DNA of 59,386 bases, taken from NCBI GenBank assembly GCA_002733415.1, contig NVVR01000019.1, positions 1 to 59,386 on the forward strand, given 5' to 3'. This stretch comes from Kordia sp. GTDB taxonomy: Bacteria; Bacteroidota; Bacteroidia; Flavobacteriales; Flavobacteriaceae. Position numbers and translations under genes: made by a program. Of the stretch, positions 8,767-17,333 are shown one piece after another. Position 1 is the stretch's first letter. The number at the start of each line of letters is the position of its first letter. The notes beneath the pieces were generated by a model, which saw only the letters and a list, made by a program, of their open reading frames with translations, was not told where the DNA came from and ran no database searches.

Positions 8767-9408
8767 TTACTCATAACCCTCTTTAATAACAACATCGTTT
8801 ATATTCTTACGTTTTTCCCATTGTAAACGCTCTAATTCTGGGTTTTCATAAAATTTATCTACGTGTCCTAAACATAGGTAGCCTATTAATTGTCTGTCTT
8901 CAGGAGCATTTAAAATGGTTTTAATTTTGTTAGGGTCTAAAATACTTACCCAACCTAAACCTACATTTAAAGCTCTTGCCATTAACCACATATTTTGAAT
9001 GGCACAAACCACTGAATAAACTCCTGCTTCTTTCATGGTAGTTTGTCCTAAAATTGGATGGATACTTGGTTTGTAGAAAACAGCAATATTTAAAGCTGAT
9101 TCTATAATACCTTCCAATTTTAATTGAGTATAAGCATCTGCTTTTTTTTCTTTAAAAAGTTGTTTTGCTTTTTCATTCTCTTCAAAAAAACTTCCTTTTA
9201 TTTTATTTCTGATGTCTAAATCTTTAATAACTACAAATTCCCAAGGTTGAGAAAATCCAACAGAAGGAGCATTTACTCCTGCAAATAGAATTTTATCTAA
9301 ATCTTTTTGAATAATTGGTTTATCGATAAAACGATTCCCTCTTACATCTCTACGTGCAAGGATTATTTGTTCTAGTGTTTCTATATTTTCTGAAGTGAAT
9401 TTATTCAT
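8767..9408 (-). CDS. bluB: 5,6-dimethylbenzimidazole synthase
   Basis: BluB cleaves reduced FMN with O2 to make 5,6-dimethylbenzimidazole, the lower ligand of B12. The 213-residue protein shows the RRDVRG motif (19-24) and PSVGFSQPW (48-56) that separate BluB from generic nitroreductases. I place the start at the ATG at 9406-9408, 1 bp past the cobJ-cobH stop, because the longer in-frame reading from 9456 lies inside cobJ-cobH. An oxygen-dependent enzyme in an otherwise anaerobic-type pathway implies an aerobic or facultative host that makes true cobalamin. Confidence 0.9.
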   Translation of the reverse strand: MNKFTSENIETLEQIILARRDVRGNRFIDKPIIQKDLDKILFAGVNAPSVGFSQPWEFVVIKDLDIRNKIKGSFFEENEKAKQLFKEKKADAYTQLKLEGIIESALNIAVFYKPSIHPILGQTTMKEAGVYSVVCAIQNMWLMARALNVGLGWVSILDPNKIKTILNAPEDRQLIGYLCLGHVDKFYENPELERLQWEKRKNINDVVIKEGYE

Positions 9409-9409
9409 C

Positions 9410-10786
9410 TTAAGATTTAAAATAGTTTGAAGCTTCCGGTAAAGTAAAAGAGGCATTTACAATAGCTGCGGCAACATTACTACCACCTCTGTTTCCTTCT
9501 ATAATTACCCAATCGGTATTCTTAATTTGAGATAATTGTTCTTTTGATTCTAAAACATTCACAAAACCAACAGGTACACCAACTATACCAACTGGTTTAA
9601 ATGTATCATTGTCTCTTAATTGTTCAACAATTTCGAATAAAGCTGTAGGTGCATTTCCAACAACATATAAAGCGTTCGGATGCTTTTCAATAGCTTTTCT
9701 AATTCCTGCTTGAGAACGCGTTATATTTGCTGATTTAGCTAATAATTGCGCATCTTCATCATTTAATAAACAGTGAATTTGATTTCTGTATTCTTTAATA
9801 AATACCTTTGTAATCCCAGCTTTTACCATAGTGACATCAGTAACAATTTCTCCTCCATTTTTAAGATGGTTATGCCAGTTTTCAATAGCTTTCGGAGTTA
9901 CCGAATAATGGTTAAAATCCTCTAAAATTCCTGTAGTATGAATAACTCTCGTTATTGCCCATTTATCAGCAATAGAAAAAGGCAATTCTTTAATGTGTTC
10001 AGTAACAATTCTAAAACTTTCTTGTTGAATTTCTTTACCTGTATGTGGTTTTCTGTTAAGGTAACCTCTTGGAGTAACTAAATAATCTTTAAATCGATAC
10101 GTTTGAGAGTTTCCAATCATTACCAAACAAAACATATCTACATCTTCAGGATTAAATTCTCCTAAAGTGGTTATTTTAAGTTCCTCTTCTGGGCGTGTTA
10201 CATGTCTTATAATCGCAACTGGGGTAGATGGAGAGCGTTTTGCTAAAAATATTTTTTGCAACCTGCCTAATTGCCAATGTCTTTTTTTACTTTTCGGATT
10301 GTATAAACTGGTTACAAAATCGCCCATGGCAGCAGCTTTAATTCTTTGCTCAATTTTGTTCCAAGGAGTCATTAAATCAGACAAAGAAATACAGCAAAAA
10401 TCATGACCTAATGGTGCACCTAATTTACTTCCTGCCGCTAAAAATGCAGAAACACCAGGTAGCGTTTCTAACTCAATATCATGATGATTTTCTTTCGATA
10501 CTACTTCGTAAACAATGGCTGCCATTGCATAAATACTAGCATCTCCAGAACCAATAACCACCACATATTTATCTTCTTTAGCTTTTTCAATTGCCTTATG
10601 AGCTCTTGCTTCTTCTTTACCTAATGGCATTGAAATAAGTTCCGCATCTTCTTTAAAAAATGATGCGCCAAATTGAAAATAATAATCATAACCAATAACT
10701 ACATCTGCTTTTTCTAAAGCATTTTTAACTACGGGTAACATATAATTTATATCTCCAGGTCCTAAGCCTGCTACAGTTATTTTCAT
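9410..10786 (-). CDS. CobJ-CobH fusion: precorrin-3B C17-methyltransferase and precorrin-8X methylmutase
   Basis: Residues 1 to about 245 are the CobJ/CbiH ring-contracting C17 methyltransferase (start MKITVAGLGPGD, then GSGDASIY and LPGVSAFLAAGSKLGAPLGHDF). Residues from about 255 to 458 are CobH/CbiC, which moves the C11 methyl to C12; the catalytic-type histidine sits in RVIHTTG (His283), and the GNAPTAL block and VGVPVGFV follow. The two steps are not consecutive in the pathway, but the same fusion order is known in other bacteria. It overlaps cobI by 4 bp and is followed 1 bp later by bluB. Both domains appear complete. Confidence 0.92.
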   Translation of the reverse strand: MKITVAGLGPGDINYMLPVVKNALEKADVVIGYDYYFQFGASFFKEDAELISMPLGKEEARAHKAIEKAKEDKYVVVIGSGDASIYAMAAIVYEVVSKENHHDIELETLPGVSAFLAAGSKLGAPLGHDFCCISLSDLMTPWNKIEQRIKAAAMGDFVTSLYNPKSKKRHWQLGRLQKIFLAKRSPSTPVAIIRHVTRPEEELKITTLGEFNPEDVDMFCLVMIGNSQTYRFKDYLVTPRGYLNRKPHTGKEIQQESFRIVTEHIKELPFSIADKWAITRVIHTTGILEDFNHYSVTPKAIENWHNHLKNGGEIVTDVTMVKAGITKVFIKEYRNQIHCLLNDEDAQLLAKSANITRSQAGIRKAIEKHPNALYVVGNAPTALFEIVEQLRDNDTFKPVGIVGVPVGFVNVLESKEQLSQIKNTDWVIIEGNRGGSNVAAAIVNASFTLPEASNYFKS

Positions 10787-11493
10787 TTGTTGATTTTTTT
10801 AATAATGATAAGAGAAAAATATGGGGTTTCTCTTTTATTTGCCGTTGCCCAGTTGTTGGTAATAAATTGTTTGTCTGTACCTAAACGTTCAGCATAGGTA
10901 ACACTATGTTTTTTTGTGTCAATTACTGCCGTAATGCTATCTACAACCGATTTTATTTTCATTAATACTACAGTGTCAAAATTTTGAATAGCTTCTTGTA
11001 GTTGTTCTTTACTTTGTATGCGAGGAATAACTACTACTTTTTCATTTTGTAAACACAACGGAGTTTTACTTTCTGATGCTAAATGCAAATAAGACGTAAT
11101 ACCCGGAATTAAATGTATAGTCAATTCATGGTCCTTTATTTTCTCTAATAAATAAGAAAAAGAACTGTACGTACTAATATCTCCTTCACTAACAATAGCG
11201 ATGGATAACCCTTTTTTATAATCAATTAAAATTTGTTGAAATGTTCTTTCGTAAATGGCTTTTGCTTGGGCTCTATCCAAATCCATTTTTAAGTAGAAAC
11301 CTTCTAGCTTTTCTGAATCTAAATCATAATGTTTTAAAATAGATAGCGAATAACTTGCTTTTCTACCGTCTTTAAATAAAGAACCTGGATAATATATTTT
11401 ATCTGCTTGTTGTAAGATTCTTAAGCCTTTTAGCGTAATCAAATCAGCATCACCTGGTCCTAAGGAAACACCATATATTTTGCCATTTATCAT
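10783..11493 (-). CDS. cbiL: Precorrin-2 / cobalt-factor II C20-methyltransferase
   Basis: This is a single-domain 236-residue tetrapyrrole methylase. The N-terminal GVSLGPGDADLITLKGLR block, YYPGSLFK and the HLIPGITSY segment are typical of CobI/CbiL. Given CbiX, CbiD and CbiG in the same operon, the likely substrate is cobalt-factor II rather than metal-free precorrin-2. It overlaps both neighbours by 4 bp. No anomalies were seen. Confidence 0.9.
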   Translation of the reverse strand: MINGKIYGVSLGPGDADLITLKGLRILQQADKIYYPGSLFKDGRKASYSLSILKHYDLDSEKLEGFYLKMDLDRAQAKAIYERTFQQILIDYKKGLSIAIVSEGDISTYSSFSYLLEKIKDHELTIHLIPGITSYLHLASESKTPLCLQNEKVVVIPRIQSKEQLQEAIQNFDTVVLMKIKSVVDSITAVIDTKKHSVTYAERLGTDKQFITNNWATANKRETPYFSLIIIKKINK

Positions 11494-12422
11494 ATTCCCA
11501 ATCCTTTTTTAATTTTAGTAAATACACTGTATTTTTGCCCAACTTTTTCATCTTCTTCAAACAAAACACCTTTTACACCTAAATGATGTCCAATTTGTTC
11601 TTTTCCTAGTTCTGATTCTACTCCTACAATTTGTTTTCTGTATTTACACAATTGGCAGTTCATATTTGCTGTACCGTTAATGGTTTCTTCTAAACGCTCA
11701 TCAAAAGCTTTTAAAATTAACTCATCACTTCCAAAGGCTTGTGTGTAAATGTATTCATGAGGAGACGTTGTATTAAAAGCGCTAATCTCATTATAAATTC
11801 GTTCTAAAAGAATGCCTGTAAAAAAGAAAAACGGAATAGCAATGGTACGTTTAAACTCCATTTTACTTGTTAGTTCTAAACTCTTAGTAACGCTAGGATA
11901 CGCAGTACCACTGTATGAAACTGTTGTAAAACCAAAGCCCATTCCTTCTCCTAACATACACGCCAATTTATGTACATCAGAATTGGCATCGGTATCGGTT
12001 GTTCCTCTTCCTACAACCATTAAACAAACTTCTTTTCTATCAATTGATGGATGCTTACTTTCTTCTTCTAAAATTCTTTTTTGAGCCAATTCTAGTAAAA
12101 ATGAATTCACGCCAAGATGCCTTCCCATTTTTATGGTCAAATCATTGTAATAGCTTTGTATGGTGTTCATCTCATACGGAATGTCATTCTTTGCATGTGA
12201 ACCAGCAAAAAGAATGATAGGCAAAGCATAAATTTCACGGATGCCTTTTTGATACATACGCTCAATAGAAGCTTCATAAACAGGATGGTTAAATTCTAAG
12301 AAGCCATAATCTACTTCGTACTCTGTATAACGAGCCTGTAGCGCTTCAACCAATTCTTTAAAAGCAGCTGTCCCTGTTTTGGTTCTACTACCATGCCCAC
12401 AAAGTAAAATTCCTTTTTTCAT
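11490..12422 (-). CDS. cbiX: Sirohydrochlorin cobaltochelatase, long form
   Basis: CbiX inserts Co2+ into sirohydrochlorin at the start of the anaerobic branch. Metal-site histidines lie in CGHGSR (His10) and AGSHAKNDIP (His76), and a second chelatase-like half follows. The 310-residue length fits the long CbiX type. A C-terminal CQLCKYR pair (Cys256, Cys259) and a later HH pair match the tail that carries a redox or metal centre in long CbiX proteins. The gene is 5 bp from the cobA fusion and overlaps cbiL by 4 bp. Its presence argues for cobalt insertion before ring contraction. Confidence 0.9.
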   Translation of the reverse strand: MKKGILLCGHGSRTKTGTAAFKELVEALQARYTEYEVDYGFLEFNHPVYEASIERMYQKGIREIYALPIILFAGSHAKNDIPYEMNTIQSYYNDLTIKMGRHLGVNSFLLELAQKRILEEESKHPSIDRKEVCLMVVGRGTTDTDANSDVHKLACMLGEGMGFGFTTVSYSGTAYPSVTKSLELTSKMEFKRTIAIPFFFFTGILLERIYNEISAFNTTSPHEYIYTQAFGSDELILKAFDERLEETINGTANMNCQLCKYRKQIVGVESELGKEQIGHHLGVKGVLFEEDEKVGQKYSVFTKIKKGLGI

Positions 12423-12427
12423 CTTTT

Positions 12428-13975
12428 TTAATTGATTGGTTTAACACCTATTAAAAATACTACTGGCATTTGTAGCTCTTGTTTTTTTATATCGTCTTCT
12501 ATTTTTCCTAATGTTGATGAAAGTAACACCTCATTTTCTCTTGAAACATTAGAAATGGCACTGATTGGAATATTTGGATTTTGACAAACTTCTATCAATT
12601 TCGGTATTATTTTATCTAAACTTTTTAAGCCCATATAAAGTGCCAATGTATTGCCTGCATTAAGCATTGCTGCAATTCCATTAAGTTGTGCAGTAGAATA
12701 ATCGGCAGTATGTGCCGTACAAATTAAAATGGCATTAGATTTTCTTCTTTCTGTAATAGGAATGTTAACTGCACTGGCTGCTGCTAAGGCTGCGGAAATT
12801 CCTGGAACAACAGTGAAGGGGAGTTTATGTTTCTTTAAAAAACGAACTTCTTCGGCAGCTCTTCCATAAATATATGGATCTCCCGATTTTATGCGAACTA
12901 CTTTAGTACCTTGTTCGCAATGCGTTTTCATTAATTGATTAATGTCGTTCTGACGTGTTTCTTGATCTTCTTTATCACCATATTTTCGACCTACATAAAT
13001 ACGTTCTGCTTGTGTATTGATATCCAGTATTTCTTCAGAAATTAAATTATCGTGTAAAATAACTTCAGAATTTTCAATAGCTTCAAAAGCTTTCAATGTT
13101 AATAAATTTTTATTACCAGGTCCTGCTCCAACAATAGCAATTTCTGGTAAGTGTTCTTTCGTAAAAATCCATTCGGGGTTTGAAAACTGGTATTTATAAT
13201 TAAGTAGAGATTTCGATTTTGAATTATCTACTATTTTAAAATTTTCTTGTGTTGTTACTTCAAAAATGGGCGTAGGCAAATTTAGTTTGATGGCTGCGTT
13301 TTCATAAAACTCTTTTCGTTTAGAGTGTACATCTGCACAACCATTAATAATTTCGCCAAAACAATTTTGTTCTAAAATAGCTTCAATTAAACCAATGCCA
13401 TCTTTTTGATGAATTAGGTTTACCGGTACATTGGGATTTTTTAATTGCTTTTTATTTGCTAAAAATCTTCCAGGATGACGTTTAGGACCAATTAATCCGG
13501 CAAAACGTAAAATAGTTAAATTGTTACCAAAATACTGTTGTAATAATTCCTCTGCTTTTAATAACGCACAGCCTGATGCTTTTTCGGGAATACAATTTAC
13601 AGTTTCATTTATCAGACTATTTGTGTTTTGATACACAGACGTAGAACTTACAAAAATCACCTTGGTAGTTTTAGGTGTATGTTTTATAATTTGATCTATT
13701 TGAAGCGGATGTATTCTTTCAATATTATCAATTCGCTTTGGCGGAAAATTGATAATAAGCGTTGCTGTTTCATTTATAAAAGATTCCCAATCTCCAATAA
13801 TAGTATCAGATTCAACTTTTATTCTACACGTATGAAACGAATATTTAGCGAGTGATTTCAAATTAGCAAGTACAGAAGTGCTTCCATTAATTGAATAGCC
13901 CTTTTTTTGAAGTTGCAACGCCAATGGTAAACCTAACCAGCCTAAACCTAATATAGAGATATGTTGTTTACTCAT
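12428..13975 (-). CDS. cobA: Fusion of a YeeZ-like SDR domain to uroporphyrinogen-III C-methyltransferase
   Basis: Residues 278-515 are a full SUMT/CobA domain (EIAIVGAGPGNKNLLTL, VRIKSGDPYIYGR, VPGISAALAAA), which makes precorrin-2 from uroporphyrinogen III. Residues 1 to about 270 are an extended short-chain dehydrogenase: the Rossmann loop GLGWLG (10-15), SSTSVY (110-115) and RFAGLIGP (157-164). The usual YxxxK catalytic pair is altered, with Cys136 where Tyr is expected before Lys140. The N-terminal domain does not resemble the CysG/Met8 precorrin-2 dehydrogenase. Between the ferredoxin gene (4-bp overlap) and cbiX, which needs the oxidised sirohydrochlorin, a dehydrogenase role is attractive but unproven. 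Confidence 0.85.
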   Translation of the reverse strand: MSKQHISILGLGWLGLPLALQLQKKGYSINGSTSVLANLKSLAKYSFHTCRIKVESDTIIGDWESFINETATLIINFPPKRIDNIERIHPLQIDQIIKHTPKTTKVIFVSSTSVYQNTNSLINETVNCIPEKASGCALLKAEELLQQYFGNNLTILRFAGLIGPKRHPGRFLANKKQLKNPNVPVNLIHQKDGIGLIEAILEQNCFGEIINGCADVHSKRKEFYENAAIKLNLPTPIFEVTTQENFKIVDNSKSKSLLNYKYQFSNPEWIFTKEHLPEIAIVGAGPGNKNLLTLKAFEAIENSEVILHDNLISEEILDINTQAERIYVGRKYGDKEDQETRQNDINQLMKTHCEQGTKVVRIKSGDPYIYGRAAEEVRFLKKHKLPFTVVPGISAALAAASAVNIPITERRKSNAILICTAHTADYSTAQLNGIAAMLNAGNTLALYMGLKSLDKIIPKLIEVCQNPNIPISAISNVSRENEVLLSSTLGKIEDDIKKQELQMPVVFLIGVKPIN

Positions 13976-14778
13976 AACGATGTTAAATCTTGACTTTCGT
14001 TTTGTAATTGAATTTTAATACAATATTTCCAAGCTTTATTGTCGATTGTATCGAATTCAATTTTCCCTAGCGTTTCTCCAAATTTATTTTTAAAACGGAT
14101 ACCTGTTTGTTGTGTTTCTTTTTGATAAAAATATTCTGTGATTGAAATTTTTGATTGTTGCAATTCCTTATTGTCTTTTGGAACAGCAGCAATAGTTAAT
14201 GCAATGCAATCTGTTTTGGTGAACAATTCAAGTGTATGTGCTTTTGAATAGTCTATAGTGAGAATTTCTTTAAACGAAATGGAATTTTGATTAGAAATAT
14301 AAAGTGTTACACCTATTGGATTTTCTAATAAGTATAAGAATAATGGATATAAGTATTGGTCAGAACTAAAGCCTTTGGTGATAAAACACTCACCTAATTC
14401 TTTATCGTCTTTTAATTCAAAAGGTTTAGGTTTTATAGGAGTTCTTTCTTTATTAGAAATTTGTTGTTTCCATCCTTTTTGATACAATAATTCTGTTTCA
14501 ATAGGAAGTTCATTATTGAGATGTCCTTTTACAATAGGAGTAATTTTTTCTGGTGTAAGCTCTTTATACCAAAACTCTCCCGGATGTACGATACAGGTAG
14601 GAGCATCTTCACATCTTCCATTGCATCTCGTTTTAATGGTATGTGTATTGTTCCAATATTCATTGTTACGTAAATAAGCTCTTGCAGTTCTTATCACTTT
14701 TTCTCCTCCTGCTTTTTGACAAGACCCCCCGTCACAAAAGAAGAACGTATGTGTTGTATTGGCTATGTTTTTACCCAT
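13972..14778 (-). CDS. Thioredoxin-like [2Fe-2S] ferredoxin with C-terminal extension
   Basis: The first 80 residues match the thioredoxin-fold (2Fe-2S) ferredoxins: a CDGGSC pair (Cys15, Cys20) and a CNGRC pair (Cys52, Cys56), followed by EDAPTC and a PGEFWY segment. Residues from about 100 to 268 form an extension I do not recognise; it is rich in beta-type patterns and has few cysteines. The gene lies 4 bp from the TonB receptor gene and overlaps the SDR-CobA gene by 4 bp, so it belongs to the B12 operon. Likely roles are electron transfer to a corrin or cobalt centre or to a reductase. The partner is unknown. Confidence 0.8.
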   Translation of the reverse strand: MGKNIANTTHTFFFCDGGSCQKAGGEKVIRTARAYLRNNEYWNNTHTIKTRCNGRCEDAPTCIVHPGEFWYKELTPEKITPIVKGHLNNELPIETELLYQKGWKQQISNKERTPIKPKPFELKDDKELGECFITKGFSSDQYLYPLFLYLLENPIGVTLYISNQNSISFKEILTIDYSKAHTLELFTKTDCIALTIAAVPKDNKELQQSKISITEYFYQKETQQTGIRFKNKFGETLGKIEFDTIDNKAWKYCIKIQLQNESQDLTSL

Positions 14779-14781
14779 AAT

Positions 14782-17037
14782 TTAAAAGAAATATGTAAGA
14801 CTTAATTTTGTTGAAAAAGGAGTCCCCGGTGTAAAATGAATATCATTTACTGGTTTAACTTCTCCTTGTAATTGTGAAGAATCGTAAAAAACAGCTTCTC
14901 TCCACTCGTGATCGAAGAGGTTTTCTACAGATAGTCCTATTTGATATTTTGACGTCGTATAATTAACAACAAAATCTGTAATAAAATAATCCTGAGCAAT
15001 TACCGATTCATCTTCAATTAATGGTCGTTCTCCTAAATAACGATAACGTAATGAAGCTTTAATTCCATTTTTCAAACGTAATGTAGCCCCACCAGTTGAC
15101 GTAAATCTTGGAGCACTTGGAATTTTATTTTCAGCTTTTGGAGCGTCTAATAAAGTTCCGAAACTATAATTTAAATCAGTATCTAACCAAAAGTAAGGTA
15201 GTGGTTGATATCTAAAAGAAGCCTCACTTCCCAAACGTCTTGATCGACCTTTATTTTCAAATTCAAAACCATCAGATACAAATACAAATTCAGAATCACT
15301 TTGTAAATAAAAAGCAGCAAGATTACCCACAAATTTTTCCCCTATTTTGAATTCAGTACCTATATCATACCCGATAGCTTTTGGTAACGGGCTGACATCT
15401 TTATTAGTTACTGCTGCATTGGCATAATTTGAATGAAAACCTGAACTTGCTTTTGCATATAATTGAATATTTTTAGTAGCATCATAAAATATACTCACTT
15501 TAGGACTTAACCTGAATGCTGAAGTGCTCCCGTGTTGAACCGTTGGTAAGATTTCTTTTAAATTAAAATTGAAGAAATCTCCTCTAATACCTGCTAAAAC
15601 AGTAAGATTAGGTGCTATTTGAATTCTTTCTTTTAAAAACAATCCATAGTTTGTTTCTTTAATCTTAAATCGATTTACAACTTCTCGTAAGGTTCTACCA
15701 ATATTGTTATTCAATCCAATATTGTTATCATTGTGTTCAACAGACCAACCAAAAGTTGTTGTACTATTTGATATTTGGAATATTTTTTTTATTGAAACAT
15801 TTCCTTTATATGCGTATATATTACGATCTTCCTGTTGATGAATCATATCTCCATTAATAGGATCGTTTTGAAAGAATGAAAAATTAGAAAACAAATTATA
15901 TTTGTTAGAAACATAATACAATTGATTAGTAAGGTGTATTTTATCTGAAAGCTCAGAATTTAATTGTGCATTTATGTGAATTCTTTTAGTATCACCACCT
16001 TCTTTATCATCAATAGCACCATATTTAGTTAAAGATCCATTATTAACTGCTCGTAAAGGAATTTGCCCTGAGGCATTCCAGTCACTATGAAAAGTAGATA
16101 TTGATGTTTTTAGTTCGTGTTTATCAGAAAGTGAAATAGTATATTTTGTAAAAGTGTTTAACCTCCTAAGGTTTTGGCTGCTTTCAAAAAAACTATTATT
16201 ATACGTTCCTTCAATAGCTATATAAGCACTTTTGTCATTTTTAGTTAAAAAACTTTTTTCATCTAAAAGAGAAAGCATTGCTAAGGCTCTTACAAAATCA
16301 TATTGACCGTATTCAAATTTCACCAAATTACGATATAACTTATCTTTTGAAGTAAACTTAGCAGCTCCAGAAACAGCAAAATTACCTAATGAGACTTCAT
16401 GTGGTCCTTTATAATAATCCGCAGTTTGAATCGTTTCTGGAATTAGAAAGTGTAAATCAGCATAGCCTTGCCCGTGTCCGTGAGAACTTAAATTAATACC
16501 AATATCATCTACCAATACTGCAAAATCAGTTCCATGATCATTATCAAACCCTCTAAGAAATATTTGTTCTGCTTTTCCACCACCTGCATGTTGTGCTATA
16601 AACAACCCTGGAACAGTTTTTAAAAAATCTTGAGCACTGCTTATAGGTCTTAATTGTAAGGAGATTTTTGAAACCTTTTGAATACCTAATATTTTTTCAT
16701 TTGTAGAACTTATAATTATTTCCGAAAGTTGTGTAGTTTCTTTTTCTAAAATAACATTCAAGTTAGTAACCTCTTTTTTAAGGATTATTGTCTTCTGAAG
16801 ATACCCATGCAATAAGAAAGTCAATTTTATTGGAAAACTTTCGGAGGCTATAGAAAACTCACCTACATCATTGGTAGTACCTAACAGTGTTTTATTAGTT
16901 GTTTGAATACGAACTTGTGCAATTCCGAACTGTGTTTCTAGATCAGTTACTTTACCATTAATCGTTTTGTTTTGCGCAAATATGGATAGTGAAAAACACA
17001 TAATCCATAAACTGCATAAAATCGTTTTTTTGTACAT
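14782..17037 (-). CDS. TonB-dependent outer-membrane receptor, probable cobalamin/corrinoid uptake
   Basis: This 751-residue protein has a signal peptide (about 1-21, ending SIFAQ), a CarboxypepD_reg-like domain (about 23-105), a plug domain with the LRGFDNDHGTDFAVLVDDI region, and a beta-barrel that ends in aromatic LTYFF as outer-membrane proteins do. It is the first gene after the cobalamin riboswitch and is co-directional with the B12 genes, so corrinoid (BtuB-like) or cobalt-chelate uptake is the expected role. Barrel sequence alone does not fix the substrate. Length is normal and no defects were seen. Confidence 0.85.
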   Translation of the reverse strand: MYKKTILCSLWIMCFSLSIFAQNKTINGKVTDLETQFGIAQVRIQTTNKTLLGTTNDVGEFSIASESFPIKLTFLLHGYLQKTIILKKEVTNLNVILEKETTQLSEIIISSTNEKILGIQKVSKISLQLRPISSAQDFLKTVPGLFIAQHAGGGKAEQIFLRGFDNDHGTDFAVLVDDIGINLSSHGHGQGYADLHFLIPETIQTADYYKGPHEVSLGNFAVSGAAKFTSKDKLYRNLVKFEYGQYDFVRALAMLSLLDEKSFLTKNDKSAYIAIEGTYNNSFFESSQNLRRLNTFTKYTISLSDKHELKTSISTFHSDWNASGQIPLRAVNNGSLTKYGAIDDKEGGDTKRIHINAQLNSELSDKIHLTNQLYYVSNKYNLFSNFSFFQNDPINGDMIHQQEDRNIYAYKGNVSIKKIFQISNSTTTFGWSVEHNDNNIGLNNNIGRTLREVVNRFKIKETNYGLFLKERIQIAPNLTVLAGIRGDFFNFNLKEILPTVQHGSTSAFRLSPKVSIFYDATKNIQLYAKASSGFHSNYANAAVTNKDVSPLPKAIGYDIGTEFKIGEKFVGNLAAFYLQSDSEFVFVSDGFEFENKGRSRRLGSEASFRYQPLPYFWLDTDLNYSFGTLLDAPKAENKIPSAPRFTSTGGATLRLKNGIKASLRYRYLGERPLIEDESVIAQDYFITDFVVNYTTSKYQIGLSVENLFDHEWREAVFYDSSQLQGEVKPVNDIHFTPGTPFSTKLSLTYFF

Positions 17038-17095
17038 TTAAAAAAAAGAAAATAAGCAGGTAGGGAAAGAAAATATGAAATAAACATAATTTTCT

Positions 17096-17114
17096 AACTC
17101 TTTACCCGAGAGTT
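17096..17114 (-). promoter_or_regulatory. Hairpin downstream of the riboswitch, possible expression platform
   Basis: A 6-bp inverted repeat (AACTCT/AGAGTT) closes a 7-base loop (TTACCCG on plus, CGGGTAA in the RNA). It lies directly 3' of the riboswitch P1 stem and about 60 bp before the receptor start codon. In cobalamin riboswitches a downstream hairpin loop (L13) often kisses L5 to control the ribosome site or a terminator. No U-run follows, so translational control would be more likely than termination. I could not identify the matching L5 bases with certainty. Confidence 0.4.
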
Positions 17115-17280
17115 AATAATATAAATTAGTGTATTAATGGCAGGTCTCCTGACTTAGCTTAGCTTTCATTTACCTTCCCGCTTTCACAGTGGTTTTTGTT
17201 AATGAAGCCTTTAAATAAGCTTTACAGTTGCGGGAACAGTTTTGGATTTACACCAAATTCCCTTTTAATTCTATATTCTT
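17115..17280 (-). ncRNA. Cobalamin riboswitch
   Basis: Read on the minus strand, the conserved elements come in order: GGGAATTTGGTGTAAATCC, CTGTTCCCGCAACTGTAA, CCACTG, GCGGGAAGG and the B12 box AGTCAGGAGACCTGCC (about 17137-17155). A P1-like stem pairs an AATATAGAATTA segment (about 17266-17277) with TAATTTATATT (about 17115-17125). This is a near-textbook aptamer for adenosylcobalamin or a related cobalamin. It sits 78 bp before the TonB receptor gene and should lower expression of the receptor and the co-directional biosynthesis genes when cobalamin is plentiful. Confidence 0.96.
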
Positions 17281-17333
17281 AATTAAAAGAATAAGAAACC
17301 AAATACAGCGCGAATGTATAGCTAATTTTTGAA

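Noticed and set aside
12428..13240. N-terminal domain of the CobA fusion as a CysG/Met8-type precorrin-2 dehydrogenase
   Set aside because: Length, the GLGWLG loop, SSTSVY and RFAGLIGP point to an extended SDR of YeeZ type, not the shorter Met8/SirC fold. Only a functional, not homologous, equivalence is proposed.
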